The notes: generated from the letters alone by a model not told the origin. Counted from the stretch's first letter, positions 46,701-59,529 are shown. The stretch is DNA of 64,000 nt from Xiphophorus maculatus (GCF_002775205.1 NC_036453.1:3561103-3625102); one strand, 5' to 3'. Translations and numbers: made by a program.

Positions 46701-49700
46701 GAGCTGGAAAATAGTTTGAAAACGTTTCTTGAAGTTAGAGCTTTAAAGTCACTTAAAGGGAATAAAAATGTTAAGTTTTCTATTGATCGACTCTAAGCAG
46801 AAATTGGGAAGTTAAGTAGTTAAAAAATTAAAAAAAGAAAATGTAGATTTTATTCATATTCATTAAATGCATAAAATCTATTGAGTGTTTTTTGGTCCCT
46901 ACAAGCATTAATCAATGAATAATTTCATGCACTTTTATTGAGTTTAGTAAAAATATTGCTCTCCAAAAATGTAATCAACTATGCATCAACGTGAATAACA
47001 TAGTTAATTGTTTTCTGTTAAAATTAATTTACTACTAGCTCTATCAAAAAACAAACAGCACATTCCTATTGATGTTATTCTCCTTAGAAGAAAAAACAAG
47101 AAACAACAAATCTGGACTGACTAGTAGGTTAGCCTTCAGTTAAAACAGGAAGTCAAAAAACCAACAAAAAAAAATCAGATTCCACTTTTAGAAAGATAAG
47201 CTAGCATGTTAAACCTGCCTTTATTTCCATGACCAGGCAGAGCAAATCCTGTAGTTAGAATAAGAAGATAGAATGTGGACTTGAAGTTTTATCACTTTTT
47301 TTGTACTGTTGTAATAACGATAAAAGTGACAATAAGAACTATTTACTACTTTTTTCTGTGACTCCATGGAACAGAAGTTTATTTCTCTTTTAGATCAATA
47401 AGGTATTTTTCAATTTGAATTTCTGCTCATAAGAAACAGACCATTCTGCAATGGGCTTCTTTAGGACACCAGTCACATAAAGAAGTGTGATGTGTACCAC
47501 TAAAATCCACACATTGTGGCATTTAGTTATATTTTCAAAATTACTGATATTTATTGATTCAGCTTTATTGAACAAACAGTGAAAACACGTAAAAATAACG
47601 ATCGGACTTTAAGGCGACAACGATAAATCAAAATTTTATGATAAGACATTTATCATGATAAGAGATAAAATGATAAATGCCAACCTCTAAATGGTACTTA
47701 TAAAAACCCAGCAAAAAATATTCCTTTAAGCCTGAGATCACAACAGAAGTAAAGAGCTCTAAGATATTCCCAATCCAATATCAATGGGTTTGTATTGATT
47801 GTTTTTAGAAATATATTGTTAGATAAAGTACACAACCATGTATAGTGTTCAAATTTTAACCCACAAACACATGAATGAGAAGGTAGAGCTGGATCTTTCC
47901 ACTTTAATAAAATAACTCAACTGGTAATTAAAGGCGAAAATGAGCGCATTCTGGTCGGGAATAATTCACATCTCCTCTTAAAAGATTTTCAAAAGCACAT
48001 ATTTTAGTTTGATGGTTCCTCTGACCTGCTCAGGGTTCCAGCTTGTGAATGAGAAGTCTTGCAGTGAGGGGCAGATGCAGCTCTTCTGCTGGGAACGCTG
48101 CAGCGCAGCTGGCAGGAGCACAGCACCGAAAAACAGAGAGAACTTAGCATTCCTTACAGATATCAGCTCCGAAACGTGGCTCAAATATTCAACTAATGTC
48201 ACAGGGCACCACAAACGTCCATTAAGATGTACCGGTACTCTTTTTGTACTGGTTGCTGTGTTTTTTTACCCTTGAACGGTGATGCAGAAACTCTCTGTGG
48301 AGTCGGTGGAGAGTAGGAGGGTGTGGACTGCAGGAGGGTCATGTGTGAGGGAAACAGCAGCTCGCAGCGACTGCTCTCACTGAACAGAACGGATAGAAAG
48401 ACCCCCGCTGTGCTGCTCTCATCGAAGGATGAGGCCATCCGCTGAAACATGGGGTCCACCTGGGAGACGAGTCAAAGTTAGAGAAAGGATCGCGCTGAAT
48501 TACCGCTACAAAGTAAAAGCTGGTAACAGAGTCAAAGAGATCATCCCTTTATGTTAACGGCTGAACAAAGGCGAAGCGGCCATGTTAAAACAGGAGTTAA
48601 AGAGGAAACTGAACGCTCTGTTTGACCCCCGTCTGACATCTGCCGCCACCCAACGTTTGGCGAATATAAAATGATTATGCGATTTCAATCACTTGGAGAA
48701 TCAAGTATCTGAGTGGTAGTATAGACACAGATAATGAAACCACCACAATTGCATTGTGTTTTCTCCCCCAACATTGGTGGAATATTGATAAAGTTTTGCG
48801 CATTTTTGTAATGGAAATGTACCTTCTCTCAGGGAAAACCAGGACTGGGCAATATGGCATAAAAATTTAATCAGATTTTCTTTCGTGTCAGATTAAATTT
48901 TAATAGATTTTTTCTCCTGCTTTCTTTTCGAAAAACAAAATTACAAATGAAAGAAAACATTTTCAAAAAGTGGCTTTTATTCCAACCATCACTTCTGTGT
49001 ACGACAGAGTATTATGGCTGCAAGACATTTTGCTTAAATATGAGAATGTAGTCAAAATATTAGCAGAATAAAGATGCAATTTGTACCAGAATGTCCTAAA
49101 ATTACAAGAAAAAAAATTGTTTCAATTGGAAAAAAAAGCATGGACAGTTAATTTTTTGGAGTTGGAGTTCTCATAAAATTACAACTTCTGTTAATACTAT
49201 TATTATATTCTTGTAATACTATGGGTTTTGATCTCATACATTTTTTTTATACCCTGGTCAAACAAGATGGCAGCCAAGGGTAGGACGATATCACTCTGAA
49301 CTACGGAAACCCAGGGTGTGCATTAGCAGAACCACCCCCCTCCCAAAAAACAAACAAACAAAAAAAACAACTGATTTTGAACCGATTTATCTCCCAACCA
49401 CAGAATAAAGTGATGAAAATCAAGTACTCCTAAACAGAAAGCAGAAGAATGTGTATTGTATACAACAGCTCCACTTTTACCTCACATCTCCTCTCAGAAT
49501 CTGCACAGTTGATGTTGCTCAGGTTCTGCTCCACTGTCTTTTTAGGAGGCCTCTTTTTCTTTGGCTGCTTGGCAGTCATGTCTCCTCCAGCTGCCTCGTC
49601 TCCATCCACGGCCTCATCTTTCAAACCGTGATCTGCATGAGCACAAAAAGCACAAGAAGAAGGATAAATAAATGACTAAGAGCAGATTGTTTGGACATAT

Positions 49701-52691
49701 TGCAATTTTATAGCACAATCGAGTTACTATGTAAACTTCAGTTGTTTAAAAAGTGCTGTATACATGTCAAATAAAGTTTATATTGTAAGTTAACGCCTTG
49801 AAATTGGGTCTCTGTTTCTTTAAGAAGCTGCTGCCCTTCCTGACACTCTGCCTTCAGGAAGTCACCATAGCATGGCTCCTCTATTAACCCTTTGTCAATG
49901 TTTTTACCAGCGTTGCTCTGAGAAGTAGCTCCTACAATGAGCTCAGCAGAAGCTCAGTTCTACCAGGTGTTTGCTAATTGCTGCTGGCTAGTCTGAAGGA
50001 GCTGAGTGAGAGAGTCAAATTGGAAGGCTGCTCTGGGAAACTTCGAGACGCAACTCCAAGAAGGAGCTGCGTCTCGAAGGCGGGGCTGGGTCCTTTTACA
50101 CGGCTGAATGGTTGCCACGGAGATAAAAAGGACTCTTCAAACATGCTTGAAAGAATCAAGGCAACACTCCAGGTATGTTTTTGATGAGAGAATATCATTG
50201 TAACATGATGGAAGGCTTAAAAAAAGTCAATTTCACATAATAATGGTCCTTTAAATACACACAGCTTCTTGTGCATTATTGTGAGTAGTCACCTGCTACT
50301 AAATACATCCATATCCACCATCACACACACGAGTGAAATAACCAAGAATAGGATACAGCTACAAGAGAACTGAATTATTGAAGCAAGACTTAATAACCAA
50401 GAGACACTGGATCAACTGAATATGATTACAGTGAACCCTCGTTTTTCGCGGGGGTTAGGTTCCAAAAAGAACCTGTGATAGGCGAAATCCGTGAAGTAGT
50501 AAACTTTATTTTTTACAATTATTATACAGCATAATTAAATACTCTACATTGAAACCAAAGAACAAAACCTGTTTTTAGGACCAAGCATTTTTTTAACAAA
50601 TAGAACGCTTTCTTACAAATAACTACAGTAAAATAAACATTTTAATCATCAATACGAAGTACAGTAGGACAAATTGTGACTCGCGTATTTCACTGTGCCT
50701 CTGACTGTGACGCTGCGGCCTGACCGCTCTGTAGTGTCTTTTTCTTCTGAAGCCTGTGGTGCAGGTGTGTTTTTTCGAGAGAAGAACATAGTTATCGGTA
50801 GTTGTTGTCGCTCTTTTTTCTTCTGGGCAAAAATATTTGCGTATATTTAAATACCGTAACGTTATTGGCACGTTACGGTATATAGAGAAGAAGCGCTGAG
50901 ACTGCTGAGCCAATCAGGACGCAGAACACAATGCACTGTGAAAAAAAAAACTGCACAAAAAAATCTGCGAAGCAGCGAGGCCGTGAAAGGTGAACAACGT
51001 TACAGCGAGGGTTCACTGTATTAATACACGACACGCCCCCTAGTGTTTAGGACAATCACCAAACAGAACTCAATGCTGGATTTTCACCTTCTCCAGGTTT
51101 CGTTTCAGCCCCAAGACCGCCCAACACTCTGTAGGCATCAGCATGAACAGCATCCACTCTCACAGCGTAGATCTTTGTACTGGCATCCAGAGTACCAGCT
51201 GCCACCTGTAGACACAAACAAAACACAACTTGCATGATAAAAATACACAAAAACTTCTGTGTGACTGGACTCTATAAACTCTAGAGTAGATAGTAAAAAC
51301 ATTATTCGATCTGTTGGGGTGTAAAGGCTTACACCAAAATCAAAATGCTTTTCTTAACCAAAATCATAACAATACAAGCAGTTTCTTTAAAAACCAGAAC
51401 ATTCAGCGTGTAATGCTCATTTTTCTTACTCAACACTTAGCATTAAATGTAAATATTATCCTTCACGTTTGTTATACTTATAGCAATGACAAAACAGTAG
51501 TTTTCAGGAGACATACCTTGAAGTTGGTGATCTCAGAATCCTTTTGCTTTAGAATATCGGCCATGTAATCAATCAGATGCAGACCAAAAGCATTTTTGGT
51601 GGTGATTTTCTGAAAACGAAAGCATTAAAAATAAAAACCTAGAATCGTACTTAGTTTTTATAAGTGAAACTGTCTCATTTGAATTCTTTTTTTTTTTTTT
51701 TTTTGCCCCTTTAGGCACAATGTTACGAAAAGCCAAAACATGTTTTTGTTTCATATGTTGAATCTATACAGGCATTTTATAGGCTTTTTTTTGAAAGCAT
51801 AATTTCAAAAATTAGAAAGAATTATGTATGTAGCACAGAAGAAAAAAAATTCTCATACCGCTTAAAGAACTATTGATCAAATCCATGTAAAAAAAAAAAA
51901 AAAGAAAGAAAGAAAAGGGGTTACAACCAACTACCTGTTTGTGATAAACCCACTGTTCACTTTTGATTTTATGATTACTGTAGGTCTATGTTTCATAGTT
52001 TTGTAGGATGTGGTTACTCTTTTAGATGAAGGAAGGACGAAAAAAAAAAAAAAAAAAAAAGCTAAAGAAATAACATTAGAAAGTTAGAAAAAAGAAAAAT
52101 ATTGAAAAAAAAATTATGAAAAAAAATTAGAAATAAAAATAGTAAGAAAGAAAAAACAGAAATCCATAAAATTAGAAATAAAAAAAATTCTTTACAATTC
52201 ATTTTCACTTTTATTTTCCGTAAATGCAGTGCAGGCAGTCCAGACAAACTTACATTCTCAGTTGAAAGCTTTATGCATGTGGAGTAATGCTCTGAGATCT
52301 GAGCATTGGACAGCTTGGGTACAGCAGCAGGAGTCCCCACGGCACTGGACAGAATAAACAACAAACCCATCGAAATAGCAACAAACATGGCAACCCGTCA
52401 AGCTGATAACAGCGTTTGAGTGCAATATACAAATTGCCAGTTACGTTTCCTGCTGATCTCCACGGCTCACCTGTGAGACCCAGAGTCAGTGAAGGATGAA
52501 TCGTTGGCAGCTTGAAGGTCGATCACTCTTGATCTCCTGCGCTGCCGGCGTTCCTGCTCATCGTCGTTGCCAGGGAAGGCAGCCAGCAGCGGCGTGCTGC
52601 AGGCTGCCGGCGACAGACCTTGGTTCTTGTTCAGAGAGGATGAGTTCCATCCCGGACGGACCCGGGAGACGGGCGTGCATGTCGCACTCAT
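40718..52691 (-). CDS. ncaph: Condensin complex subunit 2 (CAP-H, kleisin)
   Basis: Kleisin of condensin I. It bridges the SMC2 neck and SMC4 cap and recruits the HEAT subunits CAP-D2 and CAP-G for mitotic chromosome compaction. Coding exons in transcript order: 52691-52471, 52344-52254, 51609-51517, 51205-51088, 49632-49481, 48459-48270, 48108-48026, 46564-46371, 45342-45197, 44729-44623, 43998-43879, 43140-43033, 42829-42686, 41831-41721, 41549-41476, 41195-41129, 40777-40718 (stop TGA). Every junction is GT-AG and every phase agrees, giving 2079 nt or 692 residues (human CAP-H is about 740). Conserved blocks: [29 protein letters not shown] with [12 protein letters not shown] (SMC2-binding helices); [91 protein letters not shown]; and the C-terminal SMC4-binding [23 protein letters not shown] 52691-52689 is preceded by an acceptor (CTTCTGCGCCCAG/ACAGA), so a non-coding first exon lies upstream. 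Confidence 0.97.
40830..40870. repeat. Perfect 15-bp hairpin in the last ncaph intron
   Basis: Arms GCTCACAGATGGTTT (40830-40844) and AAACCATCTGTGAGC (40856-40870) with an 11-nt loop. One of several short perfect snap-back repeats in this window. Confidence 0.85.
43293..43420. repeat. Purine-rich low-complexity tract (GAAA/AGAAAG)n
   Basis: About 125 bases of almost pure A/G on the + strand with imperfect GAAAGA units, in an ncaph intron. It is polypyrimidine in the sense of the ncaph transcript. Confidence 0.85.
45047..45165. mobile_element. MITE fragment, 'aagctgcagtatgtaac' family
   Basis: Shares with the 21402-21949 copy the right-end order ATACTGTCAC..., TTTTAACAAAT.TGTGTAAAAAA and TACTGTAGCTT. 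Truncated at its left, in an ncaph intron. Confidence 0.45.
49744..50255. mobile_element. MITE, 'ggggcagtattatgt' family, copy 2 (reversed)
   Basis: The right end AAAAAGTCAATTTCACATAA followed by TAATGGTCCTTTAAA is the reverse of the left end of the copy at 4228. The left end TTTAAAAAGTGCTGTATACA matches the other terminus, and GAAATTGGGTCTCTGTTTCT is the conserved interior motif. It contains a near-perfect hairpin (50041-50057 with 50063-50079). Located in an ncaph intron, diverged from copy 1. Confidence 0.55.
50429..51018. mobile_element. pogo/Tigger-like non-autonomous DNA transposon
   Basis: Terminal inverted repeats of 13 bp (CAGTGAACCCTCG at the left; its complement CGAGGGTTCACTG at the right) are flanked by TA on both sides (50427-50428 and 51019-51020). 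The subterminal sequence GGGGGTTAGGTTCCAAAAAG and GGCGAAATCCGTGAAGTAG resembles Tigger-type ends. It is 590 bp with no transposase frame, inside an ncaph intron. An internal palindromic stretch (TACCGTAACGTTA...ACGTTACGGTA, near 50852-50880) is present. Confidence 0.7.
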
Positions 52692-53777
52692 TCTGTCTGG
52701 GCGCAGAAGAAAACAGATGATACTTTGTCCTTCACAAGAAGATGAATGAGTGACGAAAGATGCTACACTTAAATACGGAAACTTTACGTTTATACTCTAA
52801 AAAACACATTTAATGTATATGTGAAAAATGCCAAGGCTCAGGATGACTTATAAACAGAAATCTGATTTAATAATGTTTGGCTTGGGTTTGCTGAATTTCC
52901 ACTTGGACGGATGAAAAGATGAATCAGACTGAAAGCCAGCTTTGCGACAGTGTTTGCAGATACACTAGAAAGCACTGAAGAATTAGTAAAAAGCTTCCAA
53001 AAATATGAAAGTTTTGTTCAAGATCAAATTTAGGCTCAAATTCTGTAATTTTCAATATTTAAATCAGCAGAGTTCTCCCTCCATTTCAGGTAGTTTCACT
53101 GCAGAATATTTATCAGTCCTAAAGTTTTAAACACAAGTGAACAAAAAAAAAGGTTGCTAGACTGATGGATGGACAAACAGTTTGAAAGACTGACAGATGG
53201 ATAAATTCAAAACTGAAGGATGAACGAACGGAAGAATAGATGATATGGACACGGAAGGAGTGATGAACTTTTATTTATTTTTTTTAAACCATATTTATTT
53301 TTGACCTGGTAACGGCTACCTCATAATACATGCACAAAAATAAAAATAAAACAAGCGCAATCAATAGATGGAGAAGCTCGTGGATTAAAGAATGACTGAT
53401 GAGCTGGCCGTTTTGATAAATCCAGGGAGCAGAAAGATTGTCCATCTCATAGAATCGCCCTCCACTACCAAAAGACGCGACTCGGGTGATAACCACCAAC
53501 AGAAGCGGCTTTAAATCAGTCAAATGTATGCAAAGAATCTTATTTTCGGTCATTGTTATGCGTCATACTGTCTGAAAAATGCCAAAAAAATAAGATAACC
53601 GTAATATTTGTTTCAGCAAAGAAAGCCTCACCTCATGAAAGCTTCTGGCCGAGCTCAAACCCTGCTAACGTTATGCTAACTCAACGCTAGCATAACAACC
53701 TGAGCTTTGGTATAAATATCTTCTCATTGTTTGCTGACTGTCTCACTAGAACAGAAGAACTTCACAACACAACGTAC

Positions 53778-53880
53778 CTTATGGGTTCAAAGTTCCGACG
53801 AGGCCCTTCAGACTGAGGACACTTGCTGTTGAATTTTAACAAAAGGAGAGAAAGGAGCAGCACTTTCTCAATTCCTGTTC
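53778..53880 (-). other. ncaph: Non-coding first exon of ncaph
   Basis: A strong donor AAG/GTACGT lies at 53778/53777 on the minus strand, about 1.1 kb upstream of the coding start, which is itself preceded by an acceptor. This gives a 5'UTR exon, and an 18-exon gene in total. The 5' boundary is approximate and is set by the promoter motifs just beyond it. Confidence 0.6.
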
Positions 53881-53960
53881 AGCTTTTGAATTTTTGCGCC
53901 GGACGGTTTACGTAACAGAACAAAACGTCATGACGTAAAGCCGTCCCCGGAAGTAGGATG
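53881..53960 (-). promoter_or_regulatory. ncaph promoter with CRE-, ETS- and E2F/CHR-like motifs
   Basis: Within 80 bp upstream of the first exon there are TTTGAA (53885-53890, a CHR-type element) next to TTTTTGCGCCGG (53891-53902, E2F-like), the palindrome CGTCATGACG (53926-53935) overlapping TGACGTAA (CRE/ATF, 53931-53938), and CCGGAAGT (ETS, 53947-53954). E2F/CHR-type control would suit a mitotic gene. The motifs are seen; their use is inferred. Confidence 0.45.
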
Positions 53961-54951
53961 CTCCAGTATTTTAGTTTATTTTTCTCAATGATCTTGGGTG
54001 TAAAATGTCATGTGCTAACTGCACTCTATCTCTAACATTTCAAAAAAAAATAATCACATTTAATCTAAATCATATGTAACAAATATGGATTTATGATTAT
54101 ATACCTTCAAAATATGCAGCAAAAATAGTCTATAATTTAAAATGTAAATTATTGGGTGTGTTTGTGAAGTGCAAACATTTGAAAAATTCACTGTGAAACC
54201 CAGAAATAACAATATAAATCCTAATTATTTAAGACAAAAATAAGCATTTGTTAGATAAAAAATCAATTAACAATAAATAAATAAATAAATAACTAAAATG
54301 GCTGCTCACTAGATGGCAGTAAACTCCACAGCCAGACTTTTAACCACCAACTCTGCTGTTGTGATTAAATCCTGCATTTTCTTGCACGTCTCTTCCTCAC
54401 AGTGGCAACATTTTAATAAAATGAATATCATTTAAATAAAATATTCTATTTTTTCTGTTTTGGCACACTCATAACAAACCACGGAACAAATATTAATATC
54501 AGCAAGGGTGACCTGAGTAAATATAAAACCCTAGTTTTTCAATAATGTTTTCATCTATTATGAGAATCTGGGTGCATGTTAAATCACACCCAGGCCTTAG
54601 TCTGACTGGTCCCCCCCCCCAAAAACAAACATTTATGTATCTAGGATATTAAAAAACATGAGTTACAAACTCCTCCACATGACGGTAAGAATGCATAAAA
54701 AAATAGGATAAACAAAATTAGAATTCAAAAACACTTTATTGATCCCAAAGGAAAATTAAACGTTGTGTAACTCATATTGATTCAGATTCTTCAAAGAGTT
54801 ATTTAGACATAAGAGAAGCTCAATTATTCTGAATAAAAAAAATCCTCACAACAGGTTTTTGAATCAGTGCGGCACAGAAAAAAAGCAATTAGTCTTTCAT
54901 TCATTGGTTTGGATTGCTTTTTCCATTGGAAACTTTCTTGTCTGATAATAA

Positions 54952-55021
<70 letters not shown>

Positions 55022-56751
55022 GGTTGATTATCTGAAACATTTAACTGGAACAAAAGCAGCAGACTTATGTAAGTCTGCCAATGTACATAAAAAAAGTCAT
55101 AATAATTGATTATGAGTTATGATGATTAAAATATTATATGAAGTTTTTCTTTTTTGAAAAATAATCAGAAAATCACAAATAATCAGATTAGTAATCAGAA
55201 CAACAAAAAGATGCCTCTAAAGATTCAGGTGTATTTTGTAGGTCGTGATGAAATATGGCAGTAAACTCCACAGTTTTTTTTTTTTACAGTTTTTACTCAC
55301 AGTCTGTTCTTGATCTGTTGTGAAAATAAAGCCGTTGCCTGTTGTGTAAGTCCTGGAGATTTTTGATGCTTATTTTTTCCCCCTTTCTTGTTGGCCTGAC
55401 ATTTAACACAGCATGAAGCCACAGAGCATGACTCCATGTTGGTTCCTTGACATGATTCTGCTGTGGAAGCGCTTCACAATGTGAATGATGAAAAGAGAAA
55501 AGTCTAATTCTTTGAAACGTCTGTGACTTGTGCATTTGGGATTCCTGTCATGTGCATTTTAAAGTTTGAAATCTTCAGATTCTAGAATTGCACCACCCAA
55601 GGAGGCAGCATGTGAGCGGCTCTGCTAGTTACACTCTAAGTTTAGTTTTTTAAAAACTTTATTTCCTTAGTTTCTGGCAGGAACCCCCCCCCCCCCTGCC
55701 CCCTTCTGGACAGTTGTTCTCTAGTTTTAAATGCCAGTTTTGAAGAGCCATGGCTAGTACGAGTTACAGCAAAATGTAATTTCTATTTGGGTTCAATGAG
55801 GTATATGTGAATGTAACTGAATTGCAGTTTAACATCCAAATAAGACTCTTGTGTGGATTTCAGCTCCTGGTTCCACTTACGGCCTTGAACATAACAATGG
55901 AAGCCGTGGCTCACAGCTTGTTGGGGCGTCGTGAGAAAAACACTTCATTGTGATGTATTGTTGTGGCATTCAAACTTTAAATCCGTCTGCTCTTTATATG
56001 CACCAACACACATAAACATTAGCGCACTCCTTCACATACACGTTGCGACATGTGGCCCAACATTCATCTCTTCAGCAGATGCCTGCTCTGCTTTTATATT
56101 TTTTTTTTTACCTTGGAAAAGAAAGTCTGACTGATATCTCCTGCCTGCTCATTGATTGCAGATGATGACGACTATTAAACGTCTCAATTTGTTTCTGCCC
56201 TCTTTGTCTCCCACTAAAAACATTCAGAGTGCTTCACAAAGGATGCTGAACCTTCTTATAGCCTCACGTTCTTGTTGGCTGTGTTGCTGTTTTAATTGCC
56301 TCTTCTGACAGGAGAACTCATTTTGATTATGGGATTTGACATGGTTCTCTTGTTAAAGACGAGTTTAAATTACAATGATCTTTCAGAATATACTGAGGGC
56401 CGTTATTTTACTTGCCTAATGGAGGCAAGGACGAGCTGACGCCTGAGCCAACAAGGCAGATTCTTAATAAAGAGCTGCCCCGCTCCAATGCTTTTAATGA
56501 AATTACAACACAGCGAGAGACTCAGTTGTTAAATCCGGAACAGACTGAAGCAGTAAAGCAAACCTAGAGAAAGAAAATATGATAATCACACTCTCTCTCT
56601 TTCCTAGGCTTTCATGCATCACAAGAAAAAAAAAATTAATAATCCGGTCTTTACGAGGTTGTAAAATTAATTGCACCTAAACTCAAGTGTATGAAAACGC
56701 ACGCCAAATTCCAATCGAGTTTTATTAATTTTTATTTTTTCAAAATAAAGC
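53961..56751. other. Gene-poor DNA downstream of the ncaph promoter
   Basis: AT-rich sequence with homopolymer runs and a long TAA microsatellite. No exon with supporting splice sites on either strand. Confidence 0.4.
54955..55019. repeat. (TAA)n microsatellite
   Basis: About 22 uninterrupted TAA/AAT units. Confidence 0.95.
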
Positions 56752-57272
56752 TTTAAAGCTTTTATAAAAAGTTTTTTTTTTTTTTTTTTTTACATATTAA
56801 TTGAAACTGTCATGGCAGTATATGAGACAGATCTGTGAATAAAAAACCTCCTCTGCCTTCGCCCAGTGCTAGCTAGAAACAACCAATCAGAGTCAGGAAG
56901 GCGGTTCTTAGCGCTGTCAATCAAGCACATTGCAATTGCTCTCTACTACTTACAGCTACTCCAAATCAGCAGAGCATGTCATGAAAGCCAAGCCAGTTAG
57001 CATGGCAGATAAACATTTCTTCCATAGCGGTGAGTTGTTCCTTCGCCACATTAAGCATCACATTCACGAGGTTGAGTCTCCTGGCTCTGGTTGGTTGTTT
57101 TTGGTCAGGAGCGGTGCATTTATTCAGACGGCAGTAGCATCTCAGGGAGGAGGCAGAGGAGATTGATCTTTTCACAGATTATCTGTTACAGGTTGTGCTG
57201 TCACGACAGGGAGAGCTTTAAAAAAAAAACACGTAATTTTTTTTTTTAATGAACATTACAAACTGCAGCTTT
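56752..57272. mobile_element. MITE, 'aagctgcagtatgtaac' family, copy 2
   Basis: Contains the family core CTTAGCGCTGTCAATCAAGC, the motif CTCTGGTTGGTTGTTTTTGG, TTTTCACAGATTATCTGTTA and the right end ACAAACTGCAGCTTTT. The left end is partly replaced by a T homopolymer. Boundaries approximate. Confidence 0.6.
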
Positions 57273-57284
57273 TTATGGAAAAGT

Positions 57285-57570
57285 GACACATGAAAAACTA
57301 AGTACACCCTGGGAGGCTACGAAGGGGTTAGGAAAGAAACTAGCTGTCGGGTAATAATAATTCACAATAGTCCCAGCTCTTTACAAGCAGGACTTTTGGT
57401 CAATGTCAAGGAGCAAAAACAATCAGCAACAACCTCAGAGAAGACATTGCTGCTGTTTATAAATGGCCATAAAGTCTCACAAAGAAAAACGCTGAAGATG
57501 TCTGACTTTCATCAGAGGAGTGGACGACCCGGCAAATCTGTCCCAAGGTCAGACTATGCAATATTTAGAT
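57285..57570 (+). mobile_element. Tc1-like transposase relic
   Basis: Near the right end one frame reads FHQRSGRPGKSVPRSDYAIF, matching the RSGRP.K..PRSD.A helix-turn-helix linker of Tc1/mariner-type transposases. The upstream part has CTAAGTACACCCTGGGA and CAAAACAATCAGCAACAACC blocks typical of the same class but with frame breaks. Only the DNA-binding portion survives and no DDE core is present. Confidence 0.5.
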
Positions 57571-57614
57571 AAAATGCAAACACCTGCGCTCCTTCATAAC
57601 CCCTAACTTTGTTA

Positions 57615-57643
57615 GAGTTTCTCTAACTTTGTTAGAGAAACTC
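57615..57643. repeat. Perfect 13-bp hairpin with 3-nt loop
   Basis: Arms GAGTTTCTCTAAC and GTTAGAGAAACTC with loop TTT. The sequence CTAACTTTGTTAGAG is also tandemly repeated here (57603-57617 and 57623-57637). Confidence 0.85.
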
Positions 57644-59529
57644 GTTTGGAAAGGTTGCCAGGAAATAATTTTTTTTTATCATTAAAAGGAATGACAGACA
57701 GGACTAAATTAGAGATTTTTGGCCATATTCTATCATATAATTACATAAAGTGCATGTATGAATTGAGAGACAAAATAGTCTACCACGGTCCAGAAGAGTT
57801 GTCTCTTGATTTGTGATTTATTTTTCACTTGGGTCTATTGCTTCATGATTTATTTCATAGAGCTGGGTCCTTAACATATTAGACCTGGGCTTATTAGACT
57901 TACTTTAATGTCATTGCACAAAGACACAACTTTTAATTTGGTAACAAGATGTCTTTGCTTGGCTACCAGAGTTTAAAAAATAGGAATTAAATAAAACTAT
58001 AAGTGACTATAAATACATACATATAGATAGATTAGAGTGTTACTCATGGAGGTAAAAAAGAGAAATCTGTCATAAATATACCAATCATAAGATATTGCTT
58101 AACACATTAACTCAGTATTTTCAGGCATTTTTGTCCAATCATTTCCACTCAGTCAGGTTTGATTCATTCTGTGCCTGCAGGACGCATCTTTTCCGGTTCC
58201 GAATGATTGTCTGTGTGTGTTTGATTTGCATTTGTTTCTCGGCTTCCCTGCCTTTCAGCGCTGTCTGTTATTAAAGTTATTTAATTTAGTCCGTTTGTCG
58301 GCTTCTCTGTTCAGCATTTGACTCCTGCCTCAACCTGTGACACATTGTCAATATTGTGGAGTCACGTCGAAGTGAGAACCGTCAGGAACACGCTGGAGAG
58401 GCAACCGGTAGAACTTTCTGTGAAGCAGCTTTTAACTATGGAAGTTCAGGGACTTTTCATTTCTCAATCCTCAGTCAGTCCTTGGTGAATTTACAGACAT
58501 ATTTTTGGTCATTCTCGTGTTACAGGGTCCAGCTCTGCTTCAGTTTTTTCTTCCTTTTATAGATGGTGTTATATTTTCCTCAGGCTCCCTCTGATACATG
58601 GATGCCATGATACTGAGCTGACCAGGTCTCACTGCAGCAACGCTTCCCCAAATCATGGCACTTGGTTGAAGGTGGACGGCAGGTGAGTTATTTTAAGAGG
58701 GCTGGAAGATTAGAACCTGCCTGCCTGAGAAGACGGCACAAGAAAACACAATCACCGGACGGTCAGCACGCTTTAAAATAAATCATGTCACGAAAAAGCA
58801 GGCTATCAGAAATGTAAATGCAAGACGATGATTTCCATCTTTCTGTTTAAGAATAAACTGAATTTGAAGATGCTTTGAGAAGTATCGTTATGAAGTGGTT
58901 GATGGTGTTTGCAAGCCGTATCAAAACACAGGATAAAGTCGTTACTCATTTGGAAACAGCCCCACAGCCTTCTGAGGGATGACGCCCAGACATCCCACGA
59001 GGGAAAACAACCCCAGAATTCATTATTTAAAAATGAATATAAAAACTCTATCAGTGTTTGACTTGCAAAGCAGCAGAATCATTACGTGTAGTCTTTCATA
59101 AATCAAAGATGTCTCCATTATTATCACAGAAGATGCTGGGTTAATAATTCAAAAGGCTTAATCAACATGCCTGATTGGGAGACCCTGACTTTACCAATCA
59201 GGCTGCATGTGTGGCTATTTAACAAGCAGGGTGCAGAACATAATATCAGTTACAGCACGAAAAATGACAGACACCCCACCTCTCACTGAGCCACATTATA
59301 AATACCATGGCACTTTCACATTCAAGAGGGTCTTTACTCTGGATTACGATGGGAAAACACTTGGGGGGAAAAAAAGTCCTGTTATGTTGCACACATTTAA
59401 GCATTTAGAAGAAAAGGCAAAAAAAAAAAAGAGATTCCTGATATTTTTCTGAACCACTTTTTCCCCTATAACTTTGAATACCTCTCTGAGCTCCGAACGT
59501 GGCTCTACTTAATAATTCATAACTGAATC
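57644..59529. other. Non-coding DNA with possible DNA-transposon remnants
   Basis: A stretch near 58575-58680 (ATACATGGATGCCATGATAC, then CTTCCCCAAATCATGGCACT) looks like a decayed DNA-transposon remnant, but I cannot assign it. No gene found. Confidence 0.3.
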
